DNA of 64,000 bases from Platerodrilus igneus (lineage: Eukaryota > Arthropoda > Insecta > Coleoptera > Lycidae): positions 992,001-1,056,000 of the forward strand of contig JARFIW010000668.1 of the NCBI GenBank assembly GCA_036346225.1, read 5' to 3'. The position numbers and the translations under genes were made by a program. Positions 23,484 through 34,556 of the stretch are shown piece after piece (position 1 is the first letter of the stretch; each line of letters starts with the position of its first letter). The notes under the pieces were generated by a model. That model did not search any database. It saw only the letters and a program-made list of their open reading frames with translations, and had not been told where the DNA came from.

Positions 23484-24189
23484 TGACCACTAGATCGTCT
23501 ACATAAAATTCCCTTTCTAAGATTTCAATAAATTCAGGGATTTGTTTTCGATTATTGATTAAATGTGTTCGTATCACGGAATTTAAAAAAAAACGGGCTA
23601 CATGTGACTCCGAATGTTACTCTGTTCATACGGTACGTTTCCAGTTCATTGTCGTTATTGTACGATAAGAATCGATGTGCGACTTTATCGTCGGAATATA
23701 AATAAATTTGTAAAAATGATTTCTCAATGTCAGCCGTAATTCCGATCTCGCCTACACGAAAATTAAGCAAAATCTTAATTAACTCTGGACTTAAATTAGG
23801 CCCTCTTCTAATAAGTCATTCAACGATTTTTGTCGCGGGGCATGTGAAGAGACATCGAAAACCACTCGGAAACGCGTTGTTTATTTATCTTCTCTAAAAC
23901 AGACCTGTGCGGCATGTAGAAAACACGATCGCCATTTGTTGTTTCAGCATCACCGCGGAAAATTAACTCGGCATAATTATTATCCAACATTCCCTTGATA
24001 GCAGCGTTATATTCACATATTTTGTTAATATTGGTCAATTTAAACTTTAGCCTCTGAGCACGAACTCGCGCACTAATTAAATTATCATCTTCAATCACTG
24101 CATCCCCATTCTTCCACGGTAACGCTGCTAAATATCGATCATCACATTTATGAACGTTATTTTCCAAAAAATTATCGAAAAACCTCTTA
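23484..24189 (-). pseudogene. BEL reverse transcriptase, palm half
   Basis: Fragments 24167-23820 (LPWKNGD, RRFFYMPH-like block as RVFYMPHRSVL) and 23770-23552 (ADIEKSFLQIYLYSDDK, THFGV-like block as VTFGVTCSPF) with a frameshift between them, then the catalytic YVDD and LVVN just before 23496. A SINE (23187-23483) interrupts the gene a few codons after YVDD; its target duplication contains the codons following YVDD. Confidence 0.85.
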
Positions 24190-24972
24190 TCATGGTTCTT
24201 TGGTTATACGTATTGTTTCCAAATCCCACCTACTTTCGATCTCGGCTTCTGTCTTTATAACTGTCGCACGTAACACTGTCTGCAAATTTACTCCTATTGT
24301 TGTAGCATCAACTGGTATGGGACCCTGCAAAGCATAACCAAATTTCGTGTCCACTGCTACTAAACGTTTGTTAAGACGATTTCCTCTCACTACTGCCCAG
24401 TAATTGTCTGCCCCTGTAAGTATATTAATTCCATCAACAAATAACGCTCGATCTATATTAAACGGGATATTGTCAGCAAGCTGCAAGTTTTGATACTCTA
24501 CCACGCTTTCTTTAGGTATATGTAAATTATCCATGCAAATTTCTGGAACTTCCACAGCCTCAATCGTTAAAATTTCATCTGTATATTGTCCCTTCAAAGT
24601 AATTAAAACGCGGTTGTAAAGTTTAGACGGTATTGATGAACTATTTCCAAACGCGGCAATACGAACCCTATGTCGTCCAACAACAGGTAAATTTAATACC
24701 CTTGATAGATTCTCCTTAATAAATGAAAGTTGACTACCGCCGTCCATTACTACTCTAATTAACTTCTTTGAATTTTCGCCAAAAGTATAAACACAAGCCG
24801 TTTGCAATAGCACATTTTTGTGTATGTTTGTCATCAAACTGAACACCGACGGCACTGAAGTATACATTAAACTCTCGCCTTTCGTTAATTTCACTGTAAT
24901 ACCTGTCGTCTCAACGTTGTGTCTTTTTTTACCTGGTTTAATGTTTGCGTCGCACATTGTTGTTGCGCGCAT
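24190..24972 (-). CDS. BEL protease (A17-like) region
   Basis: 260 open codons with the aspartic protease motif in context VVMDGGSQLSFI (about residue 75), where BEL/Pao proteases usually have D-S-G-S. The first Asp and the second Gly remain. Further family blocks follow: GRHRVRIAAFG, INILTGADNYWAVV and FGYALQGPIP. Cleaves gag-pol. The frame continues from gag through a break near 25020 and on into reverse transcriptase through a stop at 24190. Confidence 0.82.
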   Translation of the reverse strand: MRATTMCDANIKPGKKRHNVETTGITVKLTKGESLMYTSVPSVFSLMTNIHKNVLLQTACVYTFGENSKKLIRVVMDGGSQLSFIKENLSRVLNLPVVGRHRVRIAAFGNSSSIPSKLYNRVLITLKGQYTDEILTIEAVEVPEICMDNLHIPKESVVEYQNLQLADNIPFNIDRALFVDGINILTGADNYWAVVRGNRLNKRLVAVDTKFGYALQGPIPVDATTIGVNLQTVLRATVIKTEAEIESRWDLETIRITKEP

Positions 24973-25021
24973 ATCTCCGCATTCTTTACATCTTAAGAAT
25001 CTATTTTTACAATATTTAGCA

Positions 25022-25980
25022 CTATGCTGCCTTTAGAATTTCTCTCTTCCTTGCCAAAGGTACATCTGCGTCACACATTTCGGTCTTATGGTTTTTCTTG
25101 CAGAAAGCACAGCATTCAAGACGTTTGTTCGGGGTGACTAATAAACTAGACGCAGGTCCTTTGTTATGCGTTCTCTTTTCTGTTGGAAGCATCTTTTCTT
25201 TACAATCTGCATCCGGTTTTAAAGCTTGTTCCAACGACTCGAGTTCGTTTTTAAGAAACTGCAACAATACCTTTACCTGGCGATCTGCATCTTCCTCTGA
25301 CCTTGATGATGAACTTTCTAAATTATTCGTAATAATTTCTAGATGATTGGATGATTTCATTTTCATTTGTCGATAAAATCCTAAACGCAATTTCGTTGAC
25401 AACGACTTCATGAGAGTCGACTTTACGATTATGTTATACTGAAAACTAGATACTTCTAAGATTTCAAGAGCACGCATAGCTGAAGTGATTAGATTGTAAT
25501 TCTTCCTTAAAGTGCTTACGTCTTTCTGAATTTTACAGGTTCGATTTTCATAATGCTCTCAATATATTGTTCAAATAGCCGTTCTCCATTTCCAAATTGA
25601 TCTTTTAATATATTTAAAGCTTCCTCATAGAATTCTACAGATGGAGGAAATCCCTCAATTGCTTCAGCGGCCCTTCCCGTGACATACATTCGCAGGTAGT
25701 TGAATCGATCTCCGTTCGTTAATTGTTGATTGTCGTGGATCATACTTCTGAATTGTTCCCAGAAAGGAAGCCGGCCCTTTGCAGTACCATCATACTTTGC
25801 TAACTGTACACGTTGAAGCTTCACTGACGTAAAGGACGGCCTACTTGCTTCGTTACTTACTGGTACCGTATTCGTTAAATTCCAGTCAACCTCTATCTGC
25901 GATTTTTCTGGGCATTTTAATTTAAATTCCAACTTAGACATCGTAGTTACAGCAACCTCTTCATATTCATACCTTTTCAT
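25022..25980 (-). pseudogene. gag: BEL gag (two frames)
   Basis: First open part 25980-25516 (154 codons) contains LPFWEQFRSMIHDNQQL and FNYLRMYVTGRAAEAIEGF, typical of BEL/Pao gag. A frameshift near 25510 leads to 25477-25022 (151 codons), ending with a knuckle CAFCKKNHKTEMC (C-x2-C-x3-H-x4-C). It forms the virus-like particle shell. The true N terminus lies upstream in disrupted sequence, as the frame is closed by a TAA just before the first Met used here. Confidence 0.85.
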
Positions 25981-26277
25981 TAACTCGTCCTCTAGATTTT
26001 CTTTAAGCAGAGGTTCAATTTGGTTATCAATTTATTTGAGATTGTCATTCGCAAGCTTTAACTTTGATATAGCTGTATAAATGTGTTCGACACTGAAACT
26101 ATTTTCTAGCATAGAATTTATATTATTAACTGTTTTAGTTAAGTGCGTTCTACAGATTGTCCGTTTTACTTATTCCATCATGAAGCCTCGATAGTATAGC
26201 CGTCTGTTAAATATTCGCGTTCACGTTCCGTTATTTCGAATATTTACGTTAAAGCTCGTTTATATTTATCACCAGAT

Positions 26278-26301
26278 CTTCCCGGGTTTCGGCACCAAAG
26301 T
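26278..26301 (-). promoter_or_regulatory. Primer-binding site of the BEL element
   Basis: A few bases inside the 5' LTR the minus strand reads TTTGGTGCCGAAACCCGGG, which begins TTTGG and has the form of a tRNA 3'-end complement seen in BEL/Pao elements. The donor tRNA is not assigned. Confidence 0.7.
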
Positions 26302-26304
26302 TGT

Positions 26305-26495
26305 TGTAATGCAATAAACAACATCAAGTTTAAAGAAAGGTTCATTTAAATATAAATCAAGCTAAGCGACTACACATCATGAAAGCTTCTTACGTTCTTT
26401 ATCTCTGAACAACAAGTTACAGTAACCCCTTACTCACTCCCTCTACTACCGTTAGGTCTATCGACGCACCCAGAAGGCCTGAAATATTTTACACA
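26305..26495 (-). repeat. 5' LTR of the BEL/Pao element
   Basis: Nearly identical to 20679-20869. It is followed in element orientation by the primer-binding site and ends exactly at the ATTAT target duplication. Confidence 0.93.
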
Positions 26496-26734
26496 ATTAT
26501 GGGTAGGCGATTTCTTACTAAAACTTCTTTATACTCGTATCCTATCAATTCCAAAGATTTGAATATTTACATAGTGCAAAACTTAACCTTAAAAGGTGAA
26601 ATTTGGCCTTTTGATAAAATCCTTGCAAAATGTTTAGTATATCCATATAATGTACAGAACTTTAATAATAACTGTTTAGTGGTTTTTCAATTATTACATT
26701 CATTTTGTACAGCATGTGTTGAGGATAGTGGATG

Positions 26735-29700
26735 ATGGTATTTATACTAGTTGTACGTGTTTACTTTATCAGACAGCTCATCTAAAGAAAGTTCAATTAT
26801 TCAATATGATGTATTAGATCTAATCTATAAATGAATCACATGATTCTAATGTAACTATATTATTATGTAGTTTTCGTCGTTAGTAATTTCTAGTTTTGTT
26901 GTGGAAAATCCTTTGTTGGAAGTAACTAGTTCTATGTATTAAAGCAATTGCAATTATAACCACTTTGAAGAAAAAATATTTTCAGATGTTAAAATTTAAA
27001 CATTTTTTGCGACAGTTTATTCAAAGGTTTCCATTAACATTTATGTTGAATACGCATCGGTAGATAAAACTTGCTTTATATGTAGGAGTATTATGTCCAA
27101 CATTGGATTTTTAAAACCTATATTAGCCTTTTGGCCTTAAAGAGCAATGTCAAAATTCACGATATAGTTTAATTAGAAAAAACCAAATGTTTCATTTGTA
27201 TCTTTTGATTATAGTCTTATTACTACTATATATAGTGAGTGTATGTAAAATATTAGTTGATATTTTAAACACTTATTCTTAATATAAAACATCTACTTGG
27301 TGTATTGCTCAAATAGTTATTGTAGAATATGGTATAAATAGTTTTTTACTTGTATTTCTTATCATTTTGCTGTGTTGATTTAAATTGTTGATGTACTTAT
27401 ATTGTAAATTACAATAGACATAACGTATTCATTTTGTTTCAAATTATTCGTTAAAAAAATTCTGCAAATGTGACGAGTGTGAAGATTTTTATAACAGGAT
27501 TTTTTTGTATTTGGGTTTGCAGTAAACGCGTCATGTGTGACCTTTAATTGATGTCATTTGGTTGTCTTGTGAGGTCTCATAGGTACTTATAATTATGGTC
27601 ACATACCTAATATAATTATAAGAACCATTAATTAATTAAGTAGTAGCAAATGGAATGTTGAACACAGAAATCTAAGTTTCTTTAATTTTCTGTCTGGATT
27701 TTATTTTTTACCATGGAATCCAATTAATGAGTGGTATGATTGTATGTATAGTGTGTAAGTATAACATGTGTAACTATAAGAGCTTACAATGCAACAAAAT
27801 AATGTCATTTATCCAGTACATGTAACACAATTTTAACGTCATATTGTAGGATATCTTGTAAATACTACCTGAAAGTTTGTTATGATTTATTGTATGATCT
27901 CTTTTTTTTCATTGGGAACAAAACCACACAGTGTTGTTAAAATAGTCTTTACTGACGTTTCTATTCATCCCTTAGAATCGTTTTTGAATTATTTTGAAAA
28001 CGATTCTATGGTATTGTACTTTTTTACTCAGTTACACTTTTCTTATTAATCTAATATAATGTTTCAATAAAATAAAAATATAATTTATAAATATCTGATC
28101 ACTTAAAATAATTCATAAAATATATAATGGGATATGCGCTCCTTCGCTTTAGAAGTCTAAGTTTCTATAATAAGAATCGTCAGTCTGTCATTTCGTGTCA
28201 CTTTTCTATCAGCGCTTGAACAGGTAATTTGCTATCCGCAGCGTAGAAAGGTCAAAATGGTATCCAGGCACATGGACTGCAAGAAAGTTTAATTAATTTA
28301 ACCTTCGTGTCTGACTGTGGTTCCTGGCAGCTTTTGGGTGATGGTTTTATTTTGTATTCGACCTTCAGCGAATTAGTTGATTCTTGCAGGCCGACGAAGA
28401 TAGAAGTCCCCCCCATCATTAAAACAGTTGGTATAATTAATTAGATAAATTTTATTAATGCTTTCCTCGTAGTGCAATATCATCAATACCATAAATACTA
28501 CTGAAATGAAAATTTAGTTTAAGATTTAGAATACAAGAAAATAATAGGACATACTTAATGGAGATTTGGTTTGGTTACATAATATTTTGTTGAGAAGATC
28601 TTTTATAATTCCAGCATTAAATTCAGTCGTAATGGTATGTTTTCTGTTGCGTGCATCGCAGATGTATATGGAATAATCCACATCTTTGTGTTATAAGGTT
28701 ATAGTCTAAAAGTTCAAATTTTTTTGATTGAACTGTACCTCGGCACGTGAGTGACATTTAATCTTTAATTCCAGTTATATTTATTTAAATGTTTTACGAA
28801 TGATCAAAGGTTGAAATTTTACCTTGATTTAGTTATCTTAAAATTCATTTAGAAAAAGAAAGATCCCGTACTAAACTTGTAACTTTACAAAATTTTAAAG
28901 ATGGCTATGTAGTTTGCCTATCGTATTTGTTTCACAAGCAGACAGTAGTCACTACACTAAAAAAGTTGTTATTGACATATGATGTCAAAAATATCTAGTT
29001 ATCCAATATAAATACATGTTATTTTGCGTTACTTTAAAAATATCTTTAGTTATTTTGAGGTCATGTAGTTTGATTTTTAAAGAACACGATGAATTTTTTT
29101 ATAAGATATTAAGTAAAGCTAACTCTTTGTTGAATGATGCAATTTTACAAGACGTTAAATAATCTAATTTTTTTGTAAGTAGTACTACAGATGACTAGAA
29201 TTAAAATATGAAATATGAATTATTAAAAAAGCATAAACTTTATAGTAAACTTATGCAGAAGTATCCAATTTAGAGATCTTTGTGGTTTTTTTGAAGACAG
29301 AACCATACTAGTTTCTTTATATGTAAATTTTTGTTGAAAAAGTTAATGCTGAAACAAACCAAGACAATTTAATTGAATAGAATTTATTTTTGCATAACTC
29401 TTTTATTATTAAAAATTCAAGTGAAATTTATAGATCTTAATAAGCAAAAGGTTAACTGTGTCCTATGATAACAAATACCCTGGGTGTATATATTCTTGGA
29501 ACTTAAATTCTATTATATTATTTTTGGTAAATATTTTTAGGACACAAACGGTGTCCATGTTGTGCATTTGTTTGTTCACAGGTTAAGTCGAGACATCTGT
29601 AACACATCTGGCAATTGATATTTTAAAAAGTGCTTTGCAAGGTTAATACATAGGTTTTGTGGCTATATAAGCGGTGTAGATTCAAGGTTTCCGCATTCCC

Positions 29701-30090
29701 CTAATATAAGTACATGTATCTTAGTATGTTGTTGTATTGAAAAATACGGTGGCGCTCTTTATCTATATTTTTGGTCAACAAACAACCCATGACCCAAGCT
29801 CATGATCTACCCAGAGCTAACACTCTACTAGCCGTTTATCTCTAAAGAGTTTTTCTTTCCTTCAAGCCGTTTTCCATCCAACTTTACTTTGGGCTTCCAT
29901 CATTAATAAGAAATTCTCGACTTTGTAATCAGGTAAGATAGTCGTTAATGTTATATGGAGGTCCAATTTGCTATCTGATACTCACGAGGGATTTTTTATT
30001 CATTTCAGTATGAGGTGAAACGTCAATAGAGACTTTTAACAACACTTGAGTGGTTTTATTCCTAACAAAGGGACAGACAATCATTTCGAA
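26735..30090. other. AT-rich intergenic sequence, no gene recognised
   Basis: The first few hundred bases may be the 3' part of the CACTA-like element. A 12-bp perfect hairpin (TAGAATCGTTTT...AAAACGATTCTA) lies at 27973-28008. Slightly more GC-rich sequence at about 28135-28410 has no recognisable similarity. No terminal inverted repeat of the CACTA element could be identified. Confidence 0.5.
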
Positions 30091-30099
30091 ATCTTTTTC

Positions 30100-30410
30100 A
30101 CGTCATTATAAGTGTCATATTGACGTCATTTTAGTATGTCTTATTGGCGTCATTGACTGATGTCATAATGACGTCATTATAAGTTGTCATATTAACGTCA
30201 TTTTAGAATACCTTATTGACGTCAGTAACTGATATCATAATAATGTCATTATAAGTCCTTATATTGACGTCATTTTATGACGTCATAATGACGTTCCTGA
30301 ATGAGGTCATTTTAGGTGTGACATTAGGAAGTCATTTTCACGTCATTACAACTTCAAATTATCCGTTATTATGACCAAAGTACTGACCTGATTATGACGT
30401 CAAAAAGACG
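30100..30410. repeat. Degenerate repeat cluster of TGACGTCA palindromes
   Basis: Six exact TGACGTCA sites (30121, 30169, 30217, 30265, 30278, 30395) plus several one-mismatch forms within about 300 bp, in a degenerate ~90-bp repeat with TCATTATAAGT. TGACGTCA is the CREB/ATF consensus. The cluster lies 3' of the minus-strand zinc-finger pseudogene. Confidence 0.75.
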
Positions 30411-30439
30411 TGAGTGGGTGACGTTTGTTTCTATTGGAC

Positions 30440-32120
30440 CGCACATGTCTTTTCAAGTTACCTTTGTTGGATGCCGAATAATTACACAAACTGCATGCGA
30501 ATAGATGTTCTTTTGAATGGAGCTGCACATGAATTTCTAAGTTCCTTTTAAAAGATGCAGTATAAGTACATAAATTGCATGGCTATGGACGTTCATTTGT
30601 ATGAGACCGCATATGTCTTTTTAAGCTACTTTTTTGAGATGCAGAATAAGTACATAAATTGCACACGAATGGACGTTCGTTTGTGTGGGACCGCATATGT
30701 CTTTTCAAGCTACTGTTATGAGATGTAGAATAAGTACAGGAATTGCATGCGAATGGACGTTCATTTGTATGGGACAACATATGTTTTTTCAAATTATCTT
30801 TATCAGATGTAGAATAATTACATAAATTGCATACGTATGGACGTTCGTTTGTATGGGACCGTACATGTCTTTTCAAGCTATTTTACGAGACGCAGAATAA
30901 GTACAGGAGTTGCATGTGAAAGGACGTTCGTTTGTATGGGACGACATATGGCATTTTAAGTTATTTTTACTATATGCAGAATAACTGCACAAAGTGCATG
31001 CGAAAGGACGTTCGTTTGTATGAGATCGCATATGGCTTAAGAACGTACTTTTAAATGATGCGGTATAAGTACATAAATTGCATGCATATGGACGTTCGTT
31101 TGTATGAGACCGCATATGAGCCTTCAAGTAACCATTACGAGATGCAGCATAATTACATAAATTGCATGCGTATGGACATTCGTTTGTATGGGACCGCACA
31201 TGAATTTCCAAGGTACTTTTTAAAGATGCACTATAATTACATAAATTGCATGTGTAGGGACGTGGGTTTGTATGCGACCGCACGTGATTTTCCAAGGTAC
31301 TTTTAAAAGCTGCACTATAATTACATAAATTGCATACGAATGGACGTTCGTTTGTGTGGGACCGCATATGTCTTTTCAAGTTATCTTTATCAGATGTAGA
31401 ATAATTGCATAAATTGCATGCGTATGGACGTTCGTTTGTATGTGACCGCATATGTCTTTCCAAGCTACTTTTACGAGACGCAGAATAAGTACAGGAGTTG
31501 CATGCAAAAGGACGTTCGTTTGTATGGTACGACATGTGGTTTTTTAAGGTACTTTTGCAATATGCAGAATAACTACATAAAGTGCATGCGAACGGTCGTT
31601 CGTTGGTGTGGGACCGAATGTGAATATTCAGGGCACTTTTACAAGATGTAGCATAATTACATAATTTGCATGTGAATGGATGTTCATTGTTATGTGACTG
31701 AATATGTCTTCTTAAGTTACCTTTGCAAGATGCAGAATAATTACATAGATAGCATGCAAAAGACCTTACCATACTGTGGAACGCCATATGTTTTTTCAAG
31801 TAACCTTTATCAAAAGTAGAATAATTACACAAATTGCATGTGAACGAATGTTCTTTAGTATGAAACCGCATGTGCCGTTTTATGGTACTTTTACAAAATG
31901 CAGCATAATTACATAAGTTGCATGCGAATGGACGTTCGTTTGCATGGGACCGCATGTGAATTTTCAAGGTACTTCTAAAAGATGCAGAATAAGTACACAA
32001 CTTGCATGTAAATGGGCGTTCGTGTATATGGGACCGCATATGGATTATCAACTTACTTTTAAAAGATACCGAATAAGCACATAAAAAGCACACAAATGGG
32101 CGTTCTTTGTGTGAAGACAT
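30440..32120 (-). pseudogene. C2H2 zinc-finger array gene, copy 1, frame-shifted
   Basis: From ATG 32120 the frame encodes 14 complete C2H2 fingers of the form C-x2-C-x12-H-x3-H, with linkers such as HTNERPFAC. The 15th finger is broken by a one-base deletion near 30883 (GCTATTTTACG where sister units have GCTACTTTTACG). Three more fingers follow in the new frame to a nonsense TAG at 30583, and finger-like sequence continues to about 30440. A weaker upstream block (CDFCATKNNLQLH, about 32230) lies before the start. Such arrays bind DNA. No KRAB, ZAD or other effector domain is visible. Paralogue at 54430-56269. Confidence 0.88.
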
Positions 32121-32834
32121 GTCAATGTATTCTTATAGGTTGCAAAATAAGTACGTAAACTATATGCCAAAGATGTTGTTGTTTATGGTCGTGTAATGTA
32201 ATTGTAAATTGTTTTTGGTGGCACAAAAATCACACCGATGACAGTCGGGAGGGGGATCAATCGTAAAGCACAATAATTACATAAACTGTCTGTCTCTTCA
32301 CAACGTAGATTATAATAATTTTCTATCTTTAACTATTACGTCGACTTGGTTGAATGTACATATGCGCATTTTGTTTTAATTTCGCATCTCTGGTAGTAAA
32401 CAATTAACTGTACAAAATACATTTCTCTCTACAATTTACCAATTGATCAGGTAGCTTATATGTACTTATTAAACGAACTACTTACAATAAGGAAATTGTA
32501 TTAATATTTATACTGTCAAAAAGATACATTGTTTCTGTAATTAAATTGATATTTATTTTTGTTAAGGCCGGTTTTTCAATCAGTAGTTAAATTTTTGGTT
32601 CTTTAACCCTCACCTTCTGGTTAACTATTGGTTAACGCATCGATGTGTTTTTCAATATGTTTTATAGTTCCACTTAGTAAACTATCAGTTTGGTTAACAC
32701 AAGGAATTATGTTGGTATGGATTTAGGAATTTTGAACAGTTTATATAAGAAATGTCTATAACATAACCTAACCCTTATGTTTTTGTTCTGACACCGCGTT
32801 TTGTTTGTTCTCGTTCTTAACAAAAATCGCGATA
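32121..32834. other. Duplicated intergenic segment between divergent ORFs
   Basis: Shared with 56270-56978. It separates the minus-strand zinc-finger frame and the plus-strand Myb/SANT-like frame and could hold their promoters. No motif can be assigned with confidence. Confidence 0.6.
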
Positions 32835-33200
32835 ATGAACAATAAAAGAGCCGCTAATTTTACGCATGAAGAAAAATAATTGTTAGTGGTATTGGTAGAA
32901 AAGTACCAAAGCATTATAGAATACAAGAAAAGTGGTCATATTACTTGGACAGAGAAGGATCAATGTTGGAAGTTAGTGGAACAAAAATTTAATAGTCAAA
33001 GTGGTCGTGTGTATAGGTCTGCTAAAACTTTGAAAGAGAAATACATACATTTAATAAAGAAAGTGAGAAAGAAGTATTCTGTAAATAGAACAAATGTGTT
33101 TAAAACTGGATGGTGAAACCAATAATATTCCCGATTTATCAGATATAGATGATACCTTTAAAGGCTTTATCGGAACGCAGGTTGATGGTTTTTCTAATCA
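32835..33200 (+). pseudogene. Myb/SANT-like (zeste-type) DNA-binding ORF, copy 1
   Basis: ATG at 32835, then an in-frame TAA after the EEK motif where copy 2 has a sense codon. The rest reads LLVVLVEKYQSIIEYKKSG, TWTEKDQCWKLVEQKFNSQ, KTLKEKYIHLIKKVRKK, then TGA at 33116. The tryptophan spacing and KEKY block fit the Myb/SANT-like domain common in insect proteins and linked to transposons. This copy keeps the third helix that copy 2 has lost, but has the nonsense codon. The gene runs into the pentamer array. Confidence 0.75.
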
Positions 33201-33212
33201 TTATAAATATAA

Positions 33213-33690
33213 TATATTGTAATGTAATGTAATGTACGTGTAATGTACTGTAGTGTAGTGTAGTGTAGCGTAGTGTGGCGTAGGGTGGCGTAGGGTGGCG
33301 TAACGTGGCGTAGCGTAGCGTAACATAGCGTGGCGTGGCGTAACGTGACGTAGCGTGTCGTAGCGTGTCGTAGCGTAGCGTGCGTAGCGTGGCGTGGCGT
33401 GGCGTGGCGTGGCGTGGCGTGGCGTGGCGTGACGTGGCGTGGCGTGGCGTGGCGTGGCGTGGCGTGGCGTGGCGTGGCGTAGCGTGCTGTAGCGTGACGT
33501 AGCGTGGCGTAGCGTGGCGTAGCGTGGCGCAGCGTGGCGTAGCGTAGTGTATTGTAGTCTAGCGTAGGCTACCGTAGCGTAACGTAGCGTAGCGTAGCAT
33601 AGCGTAGGGTAGGGTAGTGTAGTGTAGTGTAGTGTAGTGTTGTGTTGTGTTGTGTTGTGTTGTGTAGTGTAATGTAATGAAATATAATTA
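33213..33690. repeat. Pentanucleotide array, GTAGC/GTGGC type
   Basis: About 95 pentamers, moving from TGTAA through GTAGT and GTAGC to a core of GTGGC near 33386-33480 and back to TGTAG/TGTTG. At the same place in the paralogous segment the array is TATAA/GATAC/GATAT. Confidence 0.95.
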
Positions 33691-33795
33691 AATATAATAA
33701 ATATAAACAGCATACATTAATAATCTATAGGAACACTGTGGCACGATTTAAATAAAATTAAATAAAAACCCTTAACCACAAAAAATATTTAAATT

Positions 33796-33840
33796 ACTTG
33801 ATACGTATTTCGACCACTATGTGGTCATCATCAGTAGGAA
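33796..33840 (-). ncRNA. Hammerhead ribozyme motif at the Penelope-like 3' end
   Basis: On the minus strand: CTGATGA (33834-33828), stem II GACCAC-ATA-GTGGTC (perfect 6 bp, one extra U before it), GAAA (33811-33808), a short self-complementary TACGTA and the cleavage triplet ATC at 33802-33800. Predicted cleavage is between 33800 and 33799. Stem I is weak. Hammerheads at this place are known from Penelope-like elements. Confidence 0.72.
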
Positions 33841-34139
33841 ATAAAAATTAAAAAAATAATAATAATAATTAGCTGTTGTTCTGGAACACTTCAGAGGATA
33901 TTCTCCTCACCACTTAGGCTGAAGTGAACCTTCCCAACCTATAATTTACTATATTGTTGCTTTAAACACTATCGAGGATATTCTCCTCACCCGCAGGCTG
34001 GTGTTCTCAACAACAAACAAGTGAATTGTGACATTATAACTTAAATCTACCTAATTTATACTAATTCTAAATCTACTGAAGCGGAACCAGTTTAATCTTG
34101 CTTTCTCATTGGTTGTTGACCAATAGGGAAAGCAAAGCA

Positions 34140-34556
34140 GATGACTCTATTGGCCCTTTATCGGTGTTTAAGAGGGGTCCTTTATGTTTAACAATTTTAA
34201 TTGATTCATAGGCATTTAAGGAGGAAAACGTTGGTACCGCTTTTAACAATTTGACATTTTCTATCTTAACGGGGTGGCTGGTTTCAAATATATGTTTGGC
34301 GACCTGAGACCTTTCATATTTACCGTATTTGAAGTGAGCAATGTGTTCTTTAAATCATGTTGTTATATTCCTCTTGGTCTGACCAATATATTTTTGAAAA
34401 CACCCCGCCCTGCACAACTAATTTCATAAATCCCCGACTTTTGCAATGTTAATTCTGTTTTTACACTTTCTAAAAATATTATCTACAATATCAGAAGAAA
34501 AACCATTGTAATTTACTATTTGTTTAATAAGAGCAAACTCCTTATTAAATCTGTTT
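34140..34556 (-). pseudogene. GIY-YIG endonuclease domain of the Penelope-like element
   Basis: Minus-strand sequence near 34440-34200 reads GIYEISCAG, then YIGQTKRNITT, FKEHIAHFKYGKYERSQVAKH and AYESIKI across small frame changes. GIY-YIG cuts target DNA for integration in Penelope-like elements. One stop (TGA in place of the Arg codon before FKEH) and short indels disrupt it. Confidence 0.87.

Larger units (their letters stand above)
20679..26495 (-). mobile_element. BEL/Pao LTR retrotransposon with both LTRs
   Basis: Two 191-bp LTRs (20679-20869 and 26305-26495) flanked by a 5-bp target duplication ATTAT (20674-20678 and 26496-26500). Minus-strand order: LTR, primer-binding site, gag, protease, reverse transcriptase, RNase H, integrase, DUF5641-like tail, LTR. 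The order and the A17-type protease and gag identify BEL/Pao. The LTRs differ at only a few positions by eye, so insertion looks fairly recent, yet the coding region has frameshifts, an RNase H deletion and two SINE insertions. It sits inside the transposase pseudogene. Confidence 0.95.
18047..26734 (+). pseudogene. CACTA/EnSpm-like transposase, split by three LTR insertions
   Basis: The reading frame starts at ATG 18047 and can be followed through LNFWAVRNKVNHCAV, a nonsense TGA at 18401-18403, FNIDGLPLFASSGLQIWPIL, then FCGNSKPQSASEYLNDF, FVCDAPAKAYIK, FPIDYMHNICLGVKRKLL, RWKATEF, FGPLDNFSAFPFENFLGKL, up to 20110. It resumes after the BEL element at 26501 with MGRRFLTKTSLYSYP and ends about 26734. 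These blocks match a family of DDE transposases widespread in arthropods that I place with CACTA/EnSpm. Interrupting sequences are 18688-18969, 20115-20644 and 20679-26495. Several point stops and frameshifts also exist (for example TGA after KATEF at about 19534). Dead. Confidence 0.78.

Noticed and set aside
31055..31651. Repeated plus-strand ORFs opposite the zinc-finger arrays (also 54793-55044 and 55879-56127)
   Set aside because: Antisense shadows of the finger repeats.
30583..32120. CRISPR-like regular repeats of about 84 bp
   Set aside because: The periodicity is the 28-codon zinc-finger unit; repeats are diverged and coding, and the genome is eukaryotic.
33201..33713. 170-codon minus-strand open frame rich in Ala, Thr, His and Arg
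   Set aside because: It is a translation of the GTAGC/GTGGC pentamer array.
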